NCBI GenBank assembly: GCA_918026815.1
Contig: CAKJVC010000075.1
Span: forward strand, 248,001 to 312,000
DNA from: Chalara sp. BL73
Lineage: Eukaryota; Ascomycota; Leotiomycetes; Helotiales
Length of the DNA stretch: 64,000 nt
Direction of reading: 5' to 3'
Of the stretch, positions 36,110 to 47,582 are shown in pieces. The notes under the pieces are model-generated. The model searched no databases and was not told the DNA's origin. It saw only the letters and a list, made by a program, of their open reading frames with translations. Within the stretch, counting starts at the first letter, position 1; each line of letters starts with the position of its first letter. The translations under genes were made by a program, and so were the position numbers.

Positions 36110-38922
36110 AACAATCAATTAGCTGTTCGCTGCACTACTAAGTACTTTTCGTGATATAAACAAAAAGTATAAATCGTAAATTAATTAGCTTATTCCGAGT
36201 TTTTTTAAGTAATACGTGTAATAAATTTAAACTAGTAATTGCCGGCTTCCGGAACGCTATACAGTAGTTTAACTATTTTAAAAATTAAGCTTTTGTTTAG
36301 TTTGCTAGCTAGTTTTAGTAAAAGCGTAATATAAAAGTTACGATTAAGTTTAGTAGTTAATTAAACGTAAGTTTAAAAAATATTTCGGAAATATAAAGTT
36401 TTTACAAACTGTAAACAAACTGCAAAACAAAGTATTAAACGTTAACTAATTCGTTAAATTGTAAGTAATTAAGTTAGTACAAGCTTTTTTTTTAAATTAT
36501 TGTAAACTTAAATAACTTAACGTAATTTTTCGAAAATTTAATTAGTTTTTTTGTTTTTAATTTTGTCGACGAATTTTGAATTAAAAATTCGTACGCTTTA
36601 AAAAACTGTAGCAAAATTTACGATTTCGAATATTCTTTTTTTTAATAAATTTGTTATTTTTAGTTAGCGAAAAACTGCAAAAAATTCGTTTTTTTGTATA
36701 TAAACTGTAATATTAAAAAAAAGGTTTTTGCGAAGTTTTTTTCGGCCGTGTTTAGCTAGTTGTAGTAATTGTAACAGTAGTACAAAAACAGTAATTAAAT
36801 TTTCGAGCTATAATAACTGTTCGAAGTTTATAGCAAAACTTATAAACTATAAAAATTGTATAAGCTTATTATTTTTTTGGCTTTTTTTTGTATAGTAAAG
36901 CTTTACAGTTGTTAATCGAAAAATAGTTAAACTGTAAAATAAGTCGATTATATATAACTTTTTTTTAATTAATATTAGCTTGTATAAACTATTTTAATAG
37001 CTACGTTTTTTTGTATTGTTTTTTTTTTATATTAGTATTAGCAAATTTAAAAAAAAGTTGTAAATAGCGTCGATTTTAAAACTATTTCGTATATTAAAAA
37101 CGTTGTTAATTTAATATGCAGTTTTAAACTTTTTAATTTTTTTATAGTTTTTTTAAAAACTGTAATTTGTTGCTAAACAATAGTTGAAAAACGTCGAATT
37201 TAGTAATTCGTAAATAAACTTCGTAAACTAATAGTATAAATACTAGTTTGTTAAAACTTGCAAAATTGTTTACAGTTTTAAAAGTTATTTGTAAAACTAT
37301 ATTTTTGTTAATATTTTGAATTTCGGTTGTAATAATTTAAAAAACACAACGCAAAAAACTGTAGTATTGTTCGACTAGTTTAATTAAATTGTAAACTTTT
37401 ACAAGTATAGTTTTAATTTTAATGCTTATAAAGCCGGCGTATTGTTTAAATTTTTTATTAACAAAGTTTTTATTAACGTCGGTAGCAATTAAGTTAAAAA
37501 AGTTTAAATAAATGTTAATTTAGTATATACGTAACACGTTTTATATATACTTTGCGCTAATATTTTAAAGCTATTTTTTTGTTTAATATTAAATAGTTTA
37601 GTCGGCAATATAAAACAATAAACTTTTGTCGATATATATAATATCGACAATAATACAATAATTAAATTCGATATTGCTATTTTCGATTGTAAACTTAAAT
37701 TTGCTAAAAGATTTGTTATACTTTTAACAATAAAAACAATATCAAATTAAATACTTTAAAGTACTTTTACTAATTTTATAGCCGGTACAAATTAGTATCG
37801 CTTCGAGCTTACTTATTAAAAAATAGCTGAATTAGTAATAAAGCCGACGTAGTTTTAAATTAATAAAATAGTAAAAATTATTGTTAAAAAAGTTTTTTAA
37901 AAAAAACTGTAATAAAATGTTTTAAAACAAAAATAAATAACTAAAACAACGTACAATTAATACGTTGTTGTTTAAAGTAACTAAAACGTTTTTTAAATTG
38001 TTTAAATAAATTTGTAAAAAATTTATATTCGTAAAACTAAAAAAAATAAAGTATTTGTTTCGACTATATAAAATTGTATTTAATTTAGTAAAGTATCGAA
38101 AAAAATAAAACTAATTAACGTTGTAAATTTAATACTAAACTGTATTTTAACTATTTTTTTTGTTTTGTTGTTAATATTAATATTAAGCTTGTTTTAGCGC
38201 TATAAAACTTAAAGCTAGCTATAGCCGGTTGTCGAATGTTTAAAAGCGCCGGTATCGATTATTATACTGTAAAATTAGTTAGAATTGTAGTATAATAAAT
38301 TAATAAGTATAACAGTATAAACATTAGCATTATACAAATTGTTTTTAAAATTAGTTGCAAAGTTATTGTTGTAAATATAGTTCGTAACAGTAATTAAATA
38401 GTTTACAGCTCGATTATTTAGTTTTATAATTAGCGAAATTGCGTTATTATTTACAAAGTAATTTGTTGTAAAACATTTTGTTTAGTCGGTAAAACTAAAT
38501 TCGAAATTCGTAGCAAAAAAATTAAAGTTAAAGTCGGTTTTAACTGTTAAAACACTAAAAATTTTGTTAATACTTTCAGAATCGCTTTCGCTATTTTCGT
38601 CGTTTTTAAATATTATAATATATTAGCGTAAACTGTTGTTAAAGCGTTTATTAAAATTAAGTATTTTAATATCGAATTTGTTTAAGTTATAAATTTTAAA
38701 TCGAACTTTTAATTTTTTTTGTTTTTTAAAACTGTGTTTTTACAAACAGCAGTTTTTTTTTTTATATATAAAACAACAGCTTTTTTATTATAAGCTGTAT
38801 TAGCGATTTTTTAAGCTGTAATTGTGTTTTTTACTATAATATCGACAGTTTGTAAAATACGCTATAAAATCCGAGTTAGCTGTTTTGTAAATTGCAATTA
38901 AAAAACGTAAATTGTTAATTAA
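36110..38922 (-). mobile_element. Ty1/copia-type retrotransposon relic, RIP-mutated
   Basis: Read on the minus strand, the order is gag, integrase, reverse transcriptase, which is the copia order. A gag knuckle-like NCRYYSKKHNYSLKN lies at about 38800-38850. The end of integrase reads ISIKIKTILVKVYNLIKLVE, QYYSFLR, then LVFILLVYEVYLRITKFD (relatives: PTLLVFGAYPRxTExD), and FYSLTIFRLTTVKLYY near 36895-36940 (relatives: GPTxFRSTxVKPY). The reverse transcriptase is visible as IVKLLYSVPEAGN at about 36231-36290 (relatives: VVKPLYGVPEAGNHW) and breaks off near 36110, so the 3' half of RT and the 3' LTR are missing. The upstream gag portion appears to continue at 45433, on the far side of chromovirus C. 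Confidence 0.8.
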
Positions 38923-38927
38923 ACTTG

Positions 38928-39275
38928 TGTTACGGTCCTATCAGCCTACAACTGATATAAATAGAAAATCTTGGTCCGAGAGGTGTTGGTTTGGATAGAA
39001 GTAGGTATATTACATATAAGGATTAGATCCCAATAACAAGTATATTATAAAAATACTATTTAAATTGAGCACGAAGCTTTTATTTACTAGGAAAACTATT
39101 TACTTATATAGGTTTTTCGTAGCTAGATTATAGCAAGCGCTATAATCTTTAGATCGTAAATTATAGCATAATTTATAATCTATTACGTGATTTATACTTT
39201 AAAGGTTTTCGGTATAAACTAAATTTATCGAGCTTCAGGCTTTTAAAGCGTAAACTGTTAGCAATGCGCGTAACA
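38928..39275 (-). repeat. LTR of chromovirus C (3' LTR in coding orientation)
   Basis: 348 bp. The outer end (38928-39035) keeps original sequence such as GGTCCTATCAGCCTACAACT and TTGGTCCGAGAGGTGTTGG. The inner half is mutated (for example CTTTAAAGGTTTTCGG against CTTTAGGGGTTCTCGG in the other LTR). Confidence 0.93.
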
Positions 39276-39369
39276 CTATTTCTTTTTTAAACTAGCGTGT
39301 TTATATATTTAAGTATACTAAAGAAATATTGTAAAAGGCCGTATAGCCGCTTTTTTTTTTTATTATAAC

Positions 39370-39963
39370 AACTAAGCGTACAACCGATTGTTTTAAGCTT
39401 GAAGTATTGCGAAAAAACATTAAAAAAAAAAATTTAAAAAAACGAATAATTTTAACTAGCGAAAAAATAATTTCGTGTACTGCTTGTAAAAAAAAACATG
39501 CCCGAAATCGACATTTTATAAAATGTATAAAAGCAAAAAAGTCAATTCGTTGTGCTAAATATATACGTCGTAATTTTTCTGAATATAATACTAATAGTTT
39601 TGCTTTTAAAAACTAAAAGTTTTTAAACAAAGCGAAAAAAAAGTTAAAAAAAAACGAAACTAAAGCTGAAAAAAAAGCCGAAGCACTCGCTGAAACTGCC
39701 GCAAAGATTTTTGCACGAATTAAGCAGATTCGTACGCAAAAAAAGTTTTTTTGTGTTCGTAAAAAAAAAATGTTGCGACGTAGCTTTGCATTTTTAAATA
39801 AGCTCGATGCTTTAAAAAAAAAAGAAAAGCTAGCTTAAAAAGCTATACAAGCTAAGCCCGAAAATTTCCTGGAAAATGTGCACAACGCATTTTGCATATT
39901 TGAAGTTTTGTCGAACACTTTTTTTGCTAACTATAATTTTTCTTTTTTTAAAAACGTTTTCTA
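39370..39963 (+). pseudogene. Antisense ORF of chromovirus C (Cys cluster + coiled coil)
   Basis: Runs opposite to the pol of copy C, next to its 3' LTR. It aligns without frameshift to the antisense ORF of copy B. Shared elements are TTKRTxDCF, LKKRIILTSEKIISCTACKK, HARNRHFIKCIK, SIRCAKY, a Lys/Glu/Ala-rich coiled coil and MLRRSFAFLNKLDALKKKEK, ending ENVHNAFCIFEVL. Two internal stops appear: the codon after AFKN is TAA where copy B has TGG, and KLA is followed by TAA where copy B has CAA. Both are RIP-type changes. Its first ATG in B corresponds to ATA here, so this copy is a pseudogene. The longest open part is 39407-39616. Confidence 0.8.
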
Positions 39964-40073
39964 AGTTTTACACTTAGAACTTTTAAATATTAATAATAAA
40001 ACTTTTTAAGCATTTTAAAGCAACTAAAGTTTTTTTTTAGTTTTTATGTGTTTTTTGAATCCGAGTAATTGAT

Positions 40074-40310
40074 TTATTTAATCAAATACTTTAGTTTTTT
40101 TTTAATATATTTGCAGTTTAGAATTTTTTCGACTTTGTATTTAGTTTTTAAATTGATTAGTTTAATTTCCGTGTGTAAAGCTAGTAGCGCTTTTTTTAGT
40201 GCTAGTTCAAAAAGTAAAACAAAAAATACTAAATGTATGTTTATAATTCTAAAAAAATAAAGTTCGAATGCATTTAGTTTTGCGACTCGTTTAATTTTAA
40301 ATAGTTTCAA
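40074..40310 (-). pseudogene. Chromovirus C: integrase C-terminus and chromodomain
   Basis: This 78-codon stretch reads LFKIKRVAKLNAFELYF, then an LHTEIKLINLKTKYKVEKIL linker and CKYIKKKLKYLIK. Relatives have FELxLPxxMxIHPVFHxSLLEP followed by YxVExILDxRxxRGKxxYLVKW. It is thus the junction of the integrase tail and the chromodomain, which recognises methylated histone tails and can guide integration to heterochromatin. It ends where a Trp codon became a stop. Confidence 0.8.
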
Positions 40311-42101
40311 CTTTTTGTAATTTAGTTTGTTGCTTAGTTTTTTAGTTTTAATGTTTTTTTTTACAAAATAAACTTTATTCCTTTTTTTAAAGTATAGTGT
40401 TTTACTATATTTACAGTTGTAATACTTTGCAGATTTTTAGCTGAAAAACTTAATGTTTTCGGTTAGCTGTAAATGTAGTACTTAAAATTGTTCGACTTTA
40501 ACTATTGCAAACTGTAAATATGCTTTATTTTTGCTTAGTTTATAATATGCTTTTAGTTCGTAGCTATAATTAGTATAAAATAGTAATATTTTTGTTGTTT
40601 TATTGATTGCGCTATTATATGCGAACTGTACAAATAATAACAATTTTACTTAATTGTTTTGTTTGTAATTTATATAGTATTTAAAGTATACTTTTATTGT
40701 TTAGTTAACTTTTTTTGTTTGTTCGTTAGTTTGTAAATAAAAACTTGTTAATAGTTTTTTTTTAATTTCTATAAACGCAGTAAGCGTTGTTCAAAACTTG
40801 AATGTAAAAAGTTTGTTTTTATTCGATATAATTTTCGTAAAAATTTTATAATTAGCGACTACAACTTTAAAAAATGTATAAGCAAAATTTTTTGCTGTAC
40901 TGTTTTTTAAATATAAAATTATATAACAATACTTTATTAGTTTTTTTACAACTACTAATATTAAGTTATACTATTTTCTTAAAACTAGTTTTTTAAAAAG
41001 TAGTAGTTTTATTACAAAGTTTTATACGATAAACTTTTATAGTATATTTAAAATTGCTAAAAACTGCAGTTGTTTATAAAAAACATAGCGTAAAACTTTG
41101 TTTCGGATACACGTATTGTATTTAGTAACTATTTTAATAACTATTTTTTTTATTTTTAAAAAGTAGTAATTTTTAGAAATCTTGTTTAATATTTTAGTAA
41201 TTTTTTAATATTTATAAACTAGCAATTTATATTGTTTTATTATAAATGTCGTTTTTATTGTGTTTAAAACATATATTTTTTTTTAATATTTTAGGATTTT
41301 TAATTTATTTTAAATAAATTTTTGCTTTTTTTTTTAAAAAGTTTTTGTAGTTATAAAATCTTTTTTATAAACTTAAAAAAACTTTAAGTTTTCGACTCGG
41401 TGTTTTATTTTTGTTATTAAAAATAACTTTCTTTTGTTAAATACTAATGCGTTTTTGTTTTGTTTTAATACTGCGTAATTAACGTGCGTTTTGTTAAAAA
41501 AGTATTTCGGTTTTTTATTTAAAGCGTTTGTTTTAGTATTTTCAGTTTTTTTAATATATAAAATCTTGAAATTATATAAAGCGAGTATTTTTAACTATTT
41601 GACTTAACAACAGTTCAGTTTTTTAGTAGTAGTAAAAGCAACGAAATTTTTATAGTTTGTAAGTACTTGTATTTAGTATTTAAATTTTTTTAAGTATACT
41701 TTTTATTTTCGAAAAGTATTAACAATTGCAAATAGTTTTTTGTTGTGTATTTTATAATTAAGTTTTGCTAATATAAATTTCCGTAAATAAAGTGCTGTTA
41801 GTTGCTATTTTTTTTCTGTATTAAATTAGCTAAGTACAGTACTTAAAACATAATTTAATGTATTTGTTTTTACTGTTATTTCTTTTTTTAAATCGAAAAC
41901 AATAAATACAAGTACAGTAGTAAAAACTTGTTTTAATACGTCGAATGCATTTTGTGTTTTTTGAGTTTATTTAAAAGCAACGTTTTTTTTCGTAAGTCGA
42001 ATAAACGAAGTAATTAGTTCCGAGTATTTTTTAATAAATCTTTAATAAAAATTAGCGAATTTTACAAATAATTGTACGTTTTTAACGCATGTTAAAGTAT
42101 T

Positions 42102-42296
42102 TTATTTCAAAAAAAGTGCAATTTTTGCTAAGTTTATTTTAATTTTTTTTGTAAATATTACATATTTTAAAAATGTAACTTTTTTAACTTTAAATTTACA
42201 TTTCGATAGTTTAAGTTTTATATTAGTATTATGCAGCGCGTATAATACTGTTTTAATATCGTTTTTATAATTTTTTTTTTTGCTAAAGTAAATCAA
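42102..42296 (-). pseudogene. Chromovirus C: RT connection segment
   Basis: Open fragment IYFSKKKNYKNDIKTVLYAL, then KLKLSKCKFKVKKVTFLKYV, the region just after the RT active site (relatives: LIYSxxxEEHxxHVxxVLxxLxxxxLxLKLSKCxF). A direct counterpart in copy B is at 59357-59596. Confidence 0.85.
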
Positions 42297-42446
42297 AATG
42301 TTATTTAAGTAATATATGTATATAACGTTTAAAAATAGTTTTAAAATATTGTTAATTAGTTTTTAAAAAGTAGTTAAAGCATTCGTAAGTTTTATAAGTA
42401 TAGCCGTAAACTTATAATATTCGTACCGAGTTCCGAAAGCTATTTT

Positions 42447-42644
42447 TTACTTTTTTTCTTTTTTGATTTTTACACTATAATACGCGTTTCGTAAATTTAA
42501 TTGTATAAATATTTTAGCTTTTTGCAAGCGATTTTTTATTTCGTTTGCTTTTAGTAATATATAGCGATTTTTAATTGTTATATCGTTTAACTTTCGATAA
42601 TCGACGCACAACTTTTTAATGCTATTATATTTAAGCACGAACAA
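42447..42644 (-). pseudogene. Chromovirus C: reverse transcriptase fragment
   Basis: Open fragment with KKLCVDYRKLNDITIKNRYI, ANEIKNRLQKAKIFIQLNLR and NAYYSVKIK. It matches copy B at 59090-59251 almost residue for residue. It ends before the Trp-to-stop position seen in B after ESEK. Confidence 0.88.
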
Positions 42645-45079
42645 TACCGAACTTTTTGCTAATAATATTAACTTTTTAATAATTTTTTTTTTTAAGCTTA
42701 AATCGATAAATTTTTTAAGCGTTTTTAAGTTATTTTCGGATAATAAGTAAATCGGTTTTTTAAGAAATACTGCTTTTTCGATTAATAGTATTTTATAATT
42801 TTAAAACTTATGTTTCGGCAAAGCTGCAGTTTTTTGTTTTTTCAAAAACAGCTTTTTAAACTTTTTATACTTTTTAAGCATTTTTTTAGTATGCGATTTT
42901 TCGTTTAAGTAATTTAACTTTTTTTTAAAAGTAACGCAAACTTCTTTTAAGCTTTAATCGAGTTTTTTTAGTTGTATTTTTTTGTTTTTGCTTTTTTTTA
43001 ACTTAATTGTTAATAGTTTAAACTTGACTGTATATTAGCATTTATTAAAAACGAGCTGTTTTGTTTACTAGTTGATTGTCGAGTTATGTTTTATAATTTA
43101 TAGTATTTTTAAAATAATTTTATGCCGCTTTATTCGAGTAACGTTTAATTGTAACTATTTTATATAGTTACTTGTGTTTATTCGGAGTTTAGCCGTTTTA
43201 ATGTTTACGAATTTATTCCGGTATAATACATTCGTGCTATCGGCTACTGTAAAAGTGTAAAAGTCGGTTTTAACTTATGTAAATAAACCGAAGTGCTTTA
43301 TTACATTTAAAAACACAAAGTTTTTCGTAGCTTTAAAGTTTACTATAGCTGTTATATTGTATATTTTTAGTTTAACTTTAACGAATAACTGTTTTTCGCT
43401 TTCGAAAACGCATAGTTTTTTTTTAAGTTCGTTTTTTTTATCGTTCTCGAAGTAAACTAGTTGTTTTTGTTTAAAGCTTTACTTTAGCAGTTTAGCTTTA
43501 AAATACTTTAAGCAGTAGTTCGTATAACAAACTGTTTAGTAAAGTGTTTTATATTAAAAGTAACGGTAGTAAGTCGCGTTGTTTCGTTCGAACTTTTTAA
43601 CTTGTTTTGTAGCAATTATAGCATTTTACTTGTCGCGTTTCTTTTGCTTAACTATTTTTTGTTGTTTTTCTAGCAAAGTGCGATTTTTCAAAATCTTTTA
43701 ATTAATTATTTTTAGTTTGCGCTAAAATGTGATTTTTTCTGCTAAAGTGTTGTTAGTTATATAACTTTTAGAAAGTGCTTTCGAGTCGTTTTAATTAACT
43801 TTTAATAGTAACTCGTGCAAAATTTTCTTTTTCGATTCAAAGATTTTCAGAAGTCGATTTAATTTTAAGTTTATATTCCAATTTTCGTCGGATTCTAATT
43901 CGATAGCTACTTTATTTACTTAAAATAAAAACTTTTTTATAGTTTTACTAGTTTCTTTTTACTCGTTATTCTTGTCGAAATAACAGCTAAAGCATTTATT
44001 TTTTCAGAATACACTGCATTTTATTTTACACTTAATACACGTAGCATTATGCTAAATATAAATTTGTTGTCGTTTTAATTCTTTTTTTAGCATTTTTAGC
44101 TTTTTGGCTTTAAGCACAGCTAGGACTTTGCTAAATGCTTTATTGTATCTTTTTTTGCTCGTGCTGTTAAGTTGCTTTTTGCTTTTTTAAAGTTGTTTTT
44201 AACGGTAAAAACTAGCTATGTAACCCGGAAAGCTACATTCGAAATATAGCTTTTTGTTTCGTCGTCGTTGCATTTTTTTTTTAGATAAATTGTTGTTTTT
44301 TAGCTTTTTTTGAAACGCGTTCAGTTTTATAAACGAATAGTATTAAACTTTTTTAAACTGCTGTTTTTTATTGTATTAGCTTATAAAGTACTGACTTTTT
44401 TTTTCCAGACGTTTTTTATACAAGCGAGTATCAATTTCGATTGCTTTGTTTTTTATAGCGAAAAGAGTTAAAAGCTTTTTTTTTTTGACAATATTATTTT
44501 TGACTTTATTTTTGAGTTTTTTGTAGTATAACGCTAAAAGTGTTTTGTTATTTTAATTTACTCGTTCTGCTAACACTTTAAACTTGCTAGTGTACTCCGA
44601 AATACTAGTAAACTGTCGGCATAATTGAATATTTCTTTTTGCGCGTAGTTTTTTATTTGAGTTAGCGAACATGCGTGTAAATTGTCGAACATACTTATTA
44701 TAGTTGTCGAAAATAGCATTAGTTTTATTTTCTTTTTTATTATGTTTATATACAAAGTAATTTTTCAAATAAGTAAAAATCCAGTTATAAACAGTTCCAG
44801 TAAAGTATAACACTGCTTAAAAAACAATCTGCTTTTGACTTTTAAAAAACAATAAGTTTATACGAATGTAAATCTCGCATTAAAAAATATACTGTCTGAA
44901 GTATAGTTTGTTGCTATTAAAAAGTTTAGGTTTTTGAACTTTAAGCAGTTTGATTTGTTGTGGAATAACTTTAAGTTGTTTTTTTTTATTGTTAGTGGAT
45001 TTTTTGGAAATACGTGGAGTTAAACTAGTTGTCGACATTGTATACGTAATACAAGTATTTCAAGACTTAGTGCTTAAAG

Positions 45080-45427
45080 TGTTACGGTTTTATTAGCTTA
45101 CAACTAATATAAATAAAAGATTTTAGTCCGAGAAGTGTTGATTTAAATAAAAGTAAATATATTACATATAAAAATTAGATCTTAATAACAAGTATATTAT
45201 AAAAATACTATTTGAGTTGAGCACGAAGCTTTTATTTACTGGGAAAGCTATTTACTTATATAGGTTCTTCGTGGCTGGATTATAGCAAGCGCTATGATTT
45301 TTGGATCGTGGATTATAGCATAATCTATGATCCATTACGTGATTTATGCTTTAGGGGTTCTCGGTGTAAACCAAGTTTACCGAGCCTCAGGCCCCTAAGG
45401 CGTAAGCTGTTAGCGATGCGCGTAACA
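45080..45427 (-). repeat. LTR of chromovirus C (5' LTR in coding orientation)
   Basis: 348 bp. Here the inner (left) part is mutated and the outer (right) part retains GC-rich sequence such as GAGCCTCAGGCCCCTAAGGC. Confidence 0.93.
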
Positions 45428-45432
45428 ACTTG

Positions 45433-46147
45433 CTACAGTATTTGCGAGTTTATAGTAAGCGTACTAATAAACTTTATTTTATTAACAAACTATAATAAAC
45501 TTATTATAAAAAAAATTGTTAAATCGAAAACTAGTATTTAAACTATACTAAAACTAGTATAGCTTTTTAACTAAAAACTAAAAACATTTTATAGTCGGTT
45601 TTTTAAAGTTGTTTATAATTACGTTTTAAAAAATTGTATTGTTTTATTAATTTAGTATACTACGTTTATATTTAAGTTTTTCGAAATAATTAAAAGTTGT
45701 AGTATATATTTAATTAAAAATAGCAATACTGTTAGTGTTTTTAAAATTAGTATAATAATAGTCGAAAACTAAGTTTTATAGTATAGTCGAATAAGTTTAA
45801 ATTAATACTATTTTTAGTATATTTGTTTTATTGTATAAATCGAAAAAAATAGTTAGCTTAAAGTTAAAATTGTTATTTTTTTTATTGTACTTAATATTTT
45901 CGTTATACAGTTTAGTTAAAACAGCTAATTTTTTGTTATAACTATAGTTATTTTTAGTTGTAATTTTATATTAAGTTTATGTAATTGCTAAGTTTATTTT
46001 TTTTCCGGAATAGTTAACAAGCCGAAAAATAAAATTTAATAAAACTGAAAGTTATTGCGAAATTTATAAATTACAAATCGTTTTTGTATTTATTCGAAAA
46101 ACTTTATAAATATTATTTTGTTTAAGTTTTTCGGCTAGTTTAATAAA
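45433..46147 (-). mobile_element. Probable 5' part of the copia relic
   Basis: RIP-mutated AT-rich DNA. If chromovirus C and one copy of ACTTG are removed, a minus-strand frame runs without a stop from here (KLANTV) across the former insertion point into ASLINNLRFLIAIYKTANSD and the gag knuckle region at 38800. This supports the view that this stretch is the gag of the copia element into which C inserted. No LTR of that element was identified. Confidence 0.55.
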
Positions 46148-46316
46148 GTTTTTGTCACGATCATGGATCATGTGACCTAGATGGGCTTGGCGACCCCTCA
46201 TTTCTATTATGGTCGCGCACAACGATTGCCTTTCTTCCTTAGTTTAGTATTCTCGTAATAGAACCACCTTACTAGCCGCTTTACCAGGCCAAAGGATTTG
46301 GCTACGTGACAGTTTT
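46148..46316. mobile_element. 159-bp LTR-like insert, unmutated, TSD GTTTT
   Basis: 46153-46311 begins TGTCACGATCATGGATC and ends GGCTACGTGACA, a 7-bp inverted terminal pair (TGTCACG / CGTGACA). It is flanked by GTTTT on both sides (46148-46152 and 46312-46316). It has normal GC content and no trace of RIP inside a strongly mutated stretch. Size, TG...CA ends and 5-bp duplication fit a solo LTR of a copia-like element. A short non-autonomous element is the alternative. Confidence 0.88.
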
Positions 46317-47035
46317 AATTTTTTTATTATTTTAAGTATAACGTTTTTTTTTATTTACTGTATTATATAAAGTTTAGTTTAAAAATTTGAATTTGTTATA
46401 AAATAGTACATAAACGCTATTGTTGTGCAAATAAGCTTGTAAGTTTTAACAAGTCGAAAATGTAATTTTGTTAAAAAAAATTTTGTCGAAACTTTTAAAA
46501 GTCGATATTCAGTTTTGTATTGTTAGTGTATTTTTTAATTTTTGCTATTACGTATAAATTAAAGTTTTTTACTATAACTTTTTTTGTGTTAATACTATAT
46601 TGCTATTTATTTTTGTCGATTAGTTTTTGTTTTCCGAAAAAACTTGCAAAAATAACTATAATTAACTAAATACGCGTACAGTTTTGTTTAAAAATTAGTT
46701 CAAAGCAAATAAAGTTGCAAATTCGATACAACGTTACAAAAATTAAAAAATAGAGTTTGTATTAAATTGAATTAAATAAAGTTCGATATTCTGATTTGAA
46801 AAATTTAACTGATTAGTGTCGGATCACTTTACTTGTAGCAACACCACGTTTTTACGTGGATTGCTTAGGTTGAATGTGATTGATTGTTGAAGGTTGTATG
46901 GAGGGATAAAGATATGCCCCTTCCTGGGTCATGTGACACCGTCACATGACCTGCCCCCTATTCAATAGCTAATCTACGTACAAACATACATATATATCAA
47001 CATTGTTCCTATACGCCAACCCTCAACTTTCTTCC
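46317..47035. other. AT-rich tail and border to the gene island
   Basis: RIP-like AT-rich DNA continues to about 46810 and then changes abruptly to normal composition. No gene. The sequence from 46820 to 47035 is the 3' flank of the F-box-like gene and contains GGTCATGTGAC..GTCACATGACC inverted motifs at about 46927-46952. Confidence 0.5.
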
Positions 47036-47545
47036 TTATGATCGCTTCTTATAATACTCTCTTTTAATGTACTCCTCCATATCCATCGTCAACACGTTCC
47101 AGGAATTCAACCTCCCGACATCCCACATGACGTACCCCCACTGGCGAAGACACTCCTTGTGTGATTCGAAATACAAGATCTCGACCTTGTTTCCGGTGGA
47201 CCAGGGCCACGCCGCGTTACAGCCGATAATGTTAGTACCATCATTGTCATTATCGTCGTTATCACTACTACGAAAGCGAAGCTCCTTTTGCGATTCGTAA
47301 TCGTCATAAACGTCGGTTGGAAAGATATAGTCGTATGGATCTTCGCCGAGGGCGCGGGTGAGGCCGTGTTCGCCCTCCCAAAGGTGGTTTTGGAGCAGCT
47401 CGGCTTCAGATTTGGTTGATGATGAAGAAGATAAAGAAGAAGAGGAGGAGTCGATGCTGAGGATGCGTTGCAGAAACCGTAACCCTAACGACATGCAGTA
47501 TTCCTCGACGCTGTGAATCATAATGCCTAATATTTCATCTGTCAG

Positions 47546-47582
<37 letters not shown>

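Larger units (their letters stand above)
38923..45432 (-). mobile_element. Chromovirus (Ty3/gypsy with chromodomain), copy C, TSD ACTTG
   Basis: LTRs of 348 bp at 38928-39275 and 45080-45427 have TGTTACG / CGTAACA ends and a perfect 5-bp duplication, ACTTG, at 38923-38927 and 45428-45432. The interior is on the minus strand: gag zinc knuckle (FECSFPGYIASFY) near 44240, reverse transcriptase at 42447-42644 (LCVDYRKLND, FIQLNLRNAYYSV), connection region 42102-42296, and the chromodomain region about 40074-40230 (KYKVEKILNCKYIKKKLKYL). An antisense ORF lies between the chromodomain and the 3' LTR. All coding frames are broken by RIP. Same family as copies A and B. Confidence 0.93.

Noticed and set aside
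20000..46800. Mitochondrial or centromeric DNA as an explanation for the AT-rich block
   Set aside because: Retroelement structures with TSDs, stops at Trp/Gln sites and surviving CpG point to RIP-mutated repeats. No mitochondrial genes, tRNAs or rRNAs were seen. A centromeric location cannot be excluded but nothing shows it.
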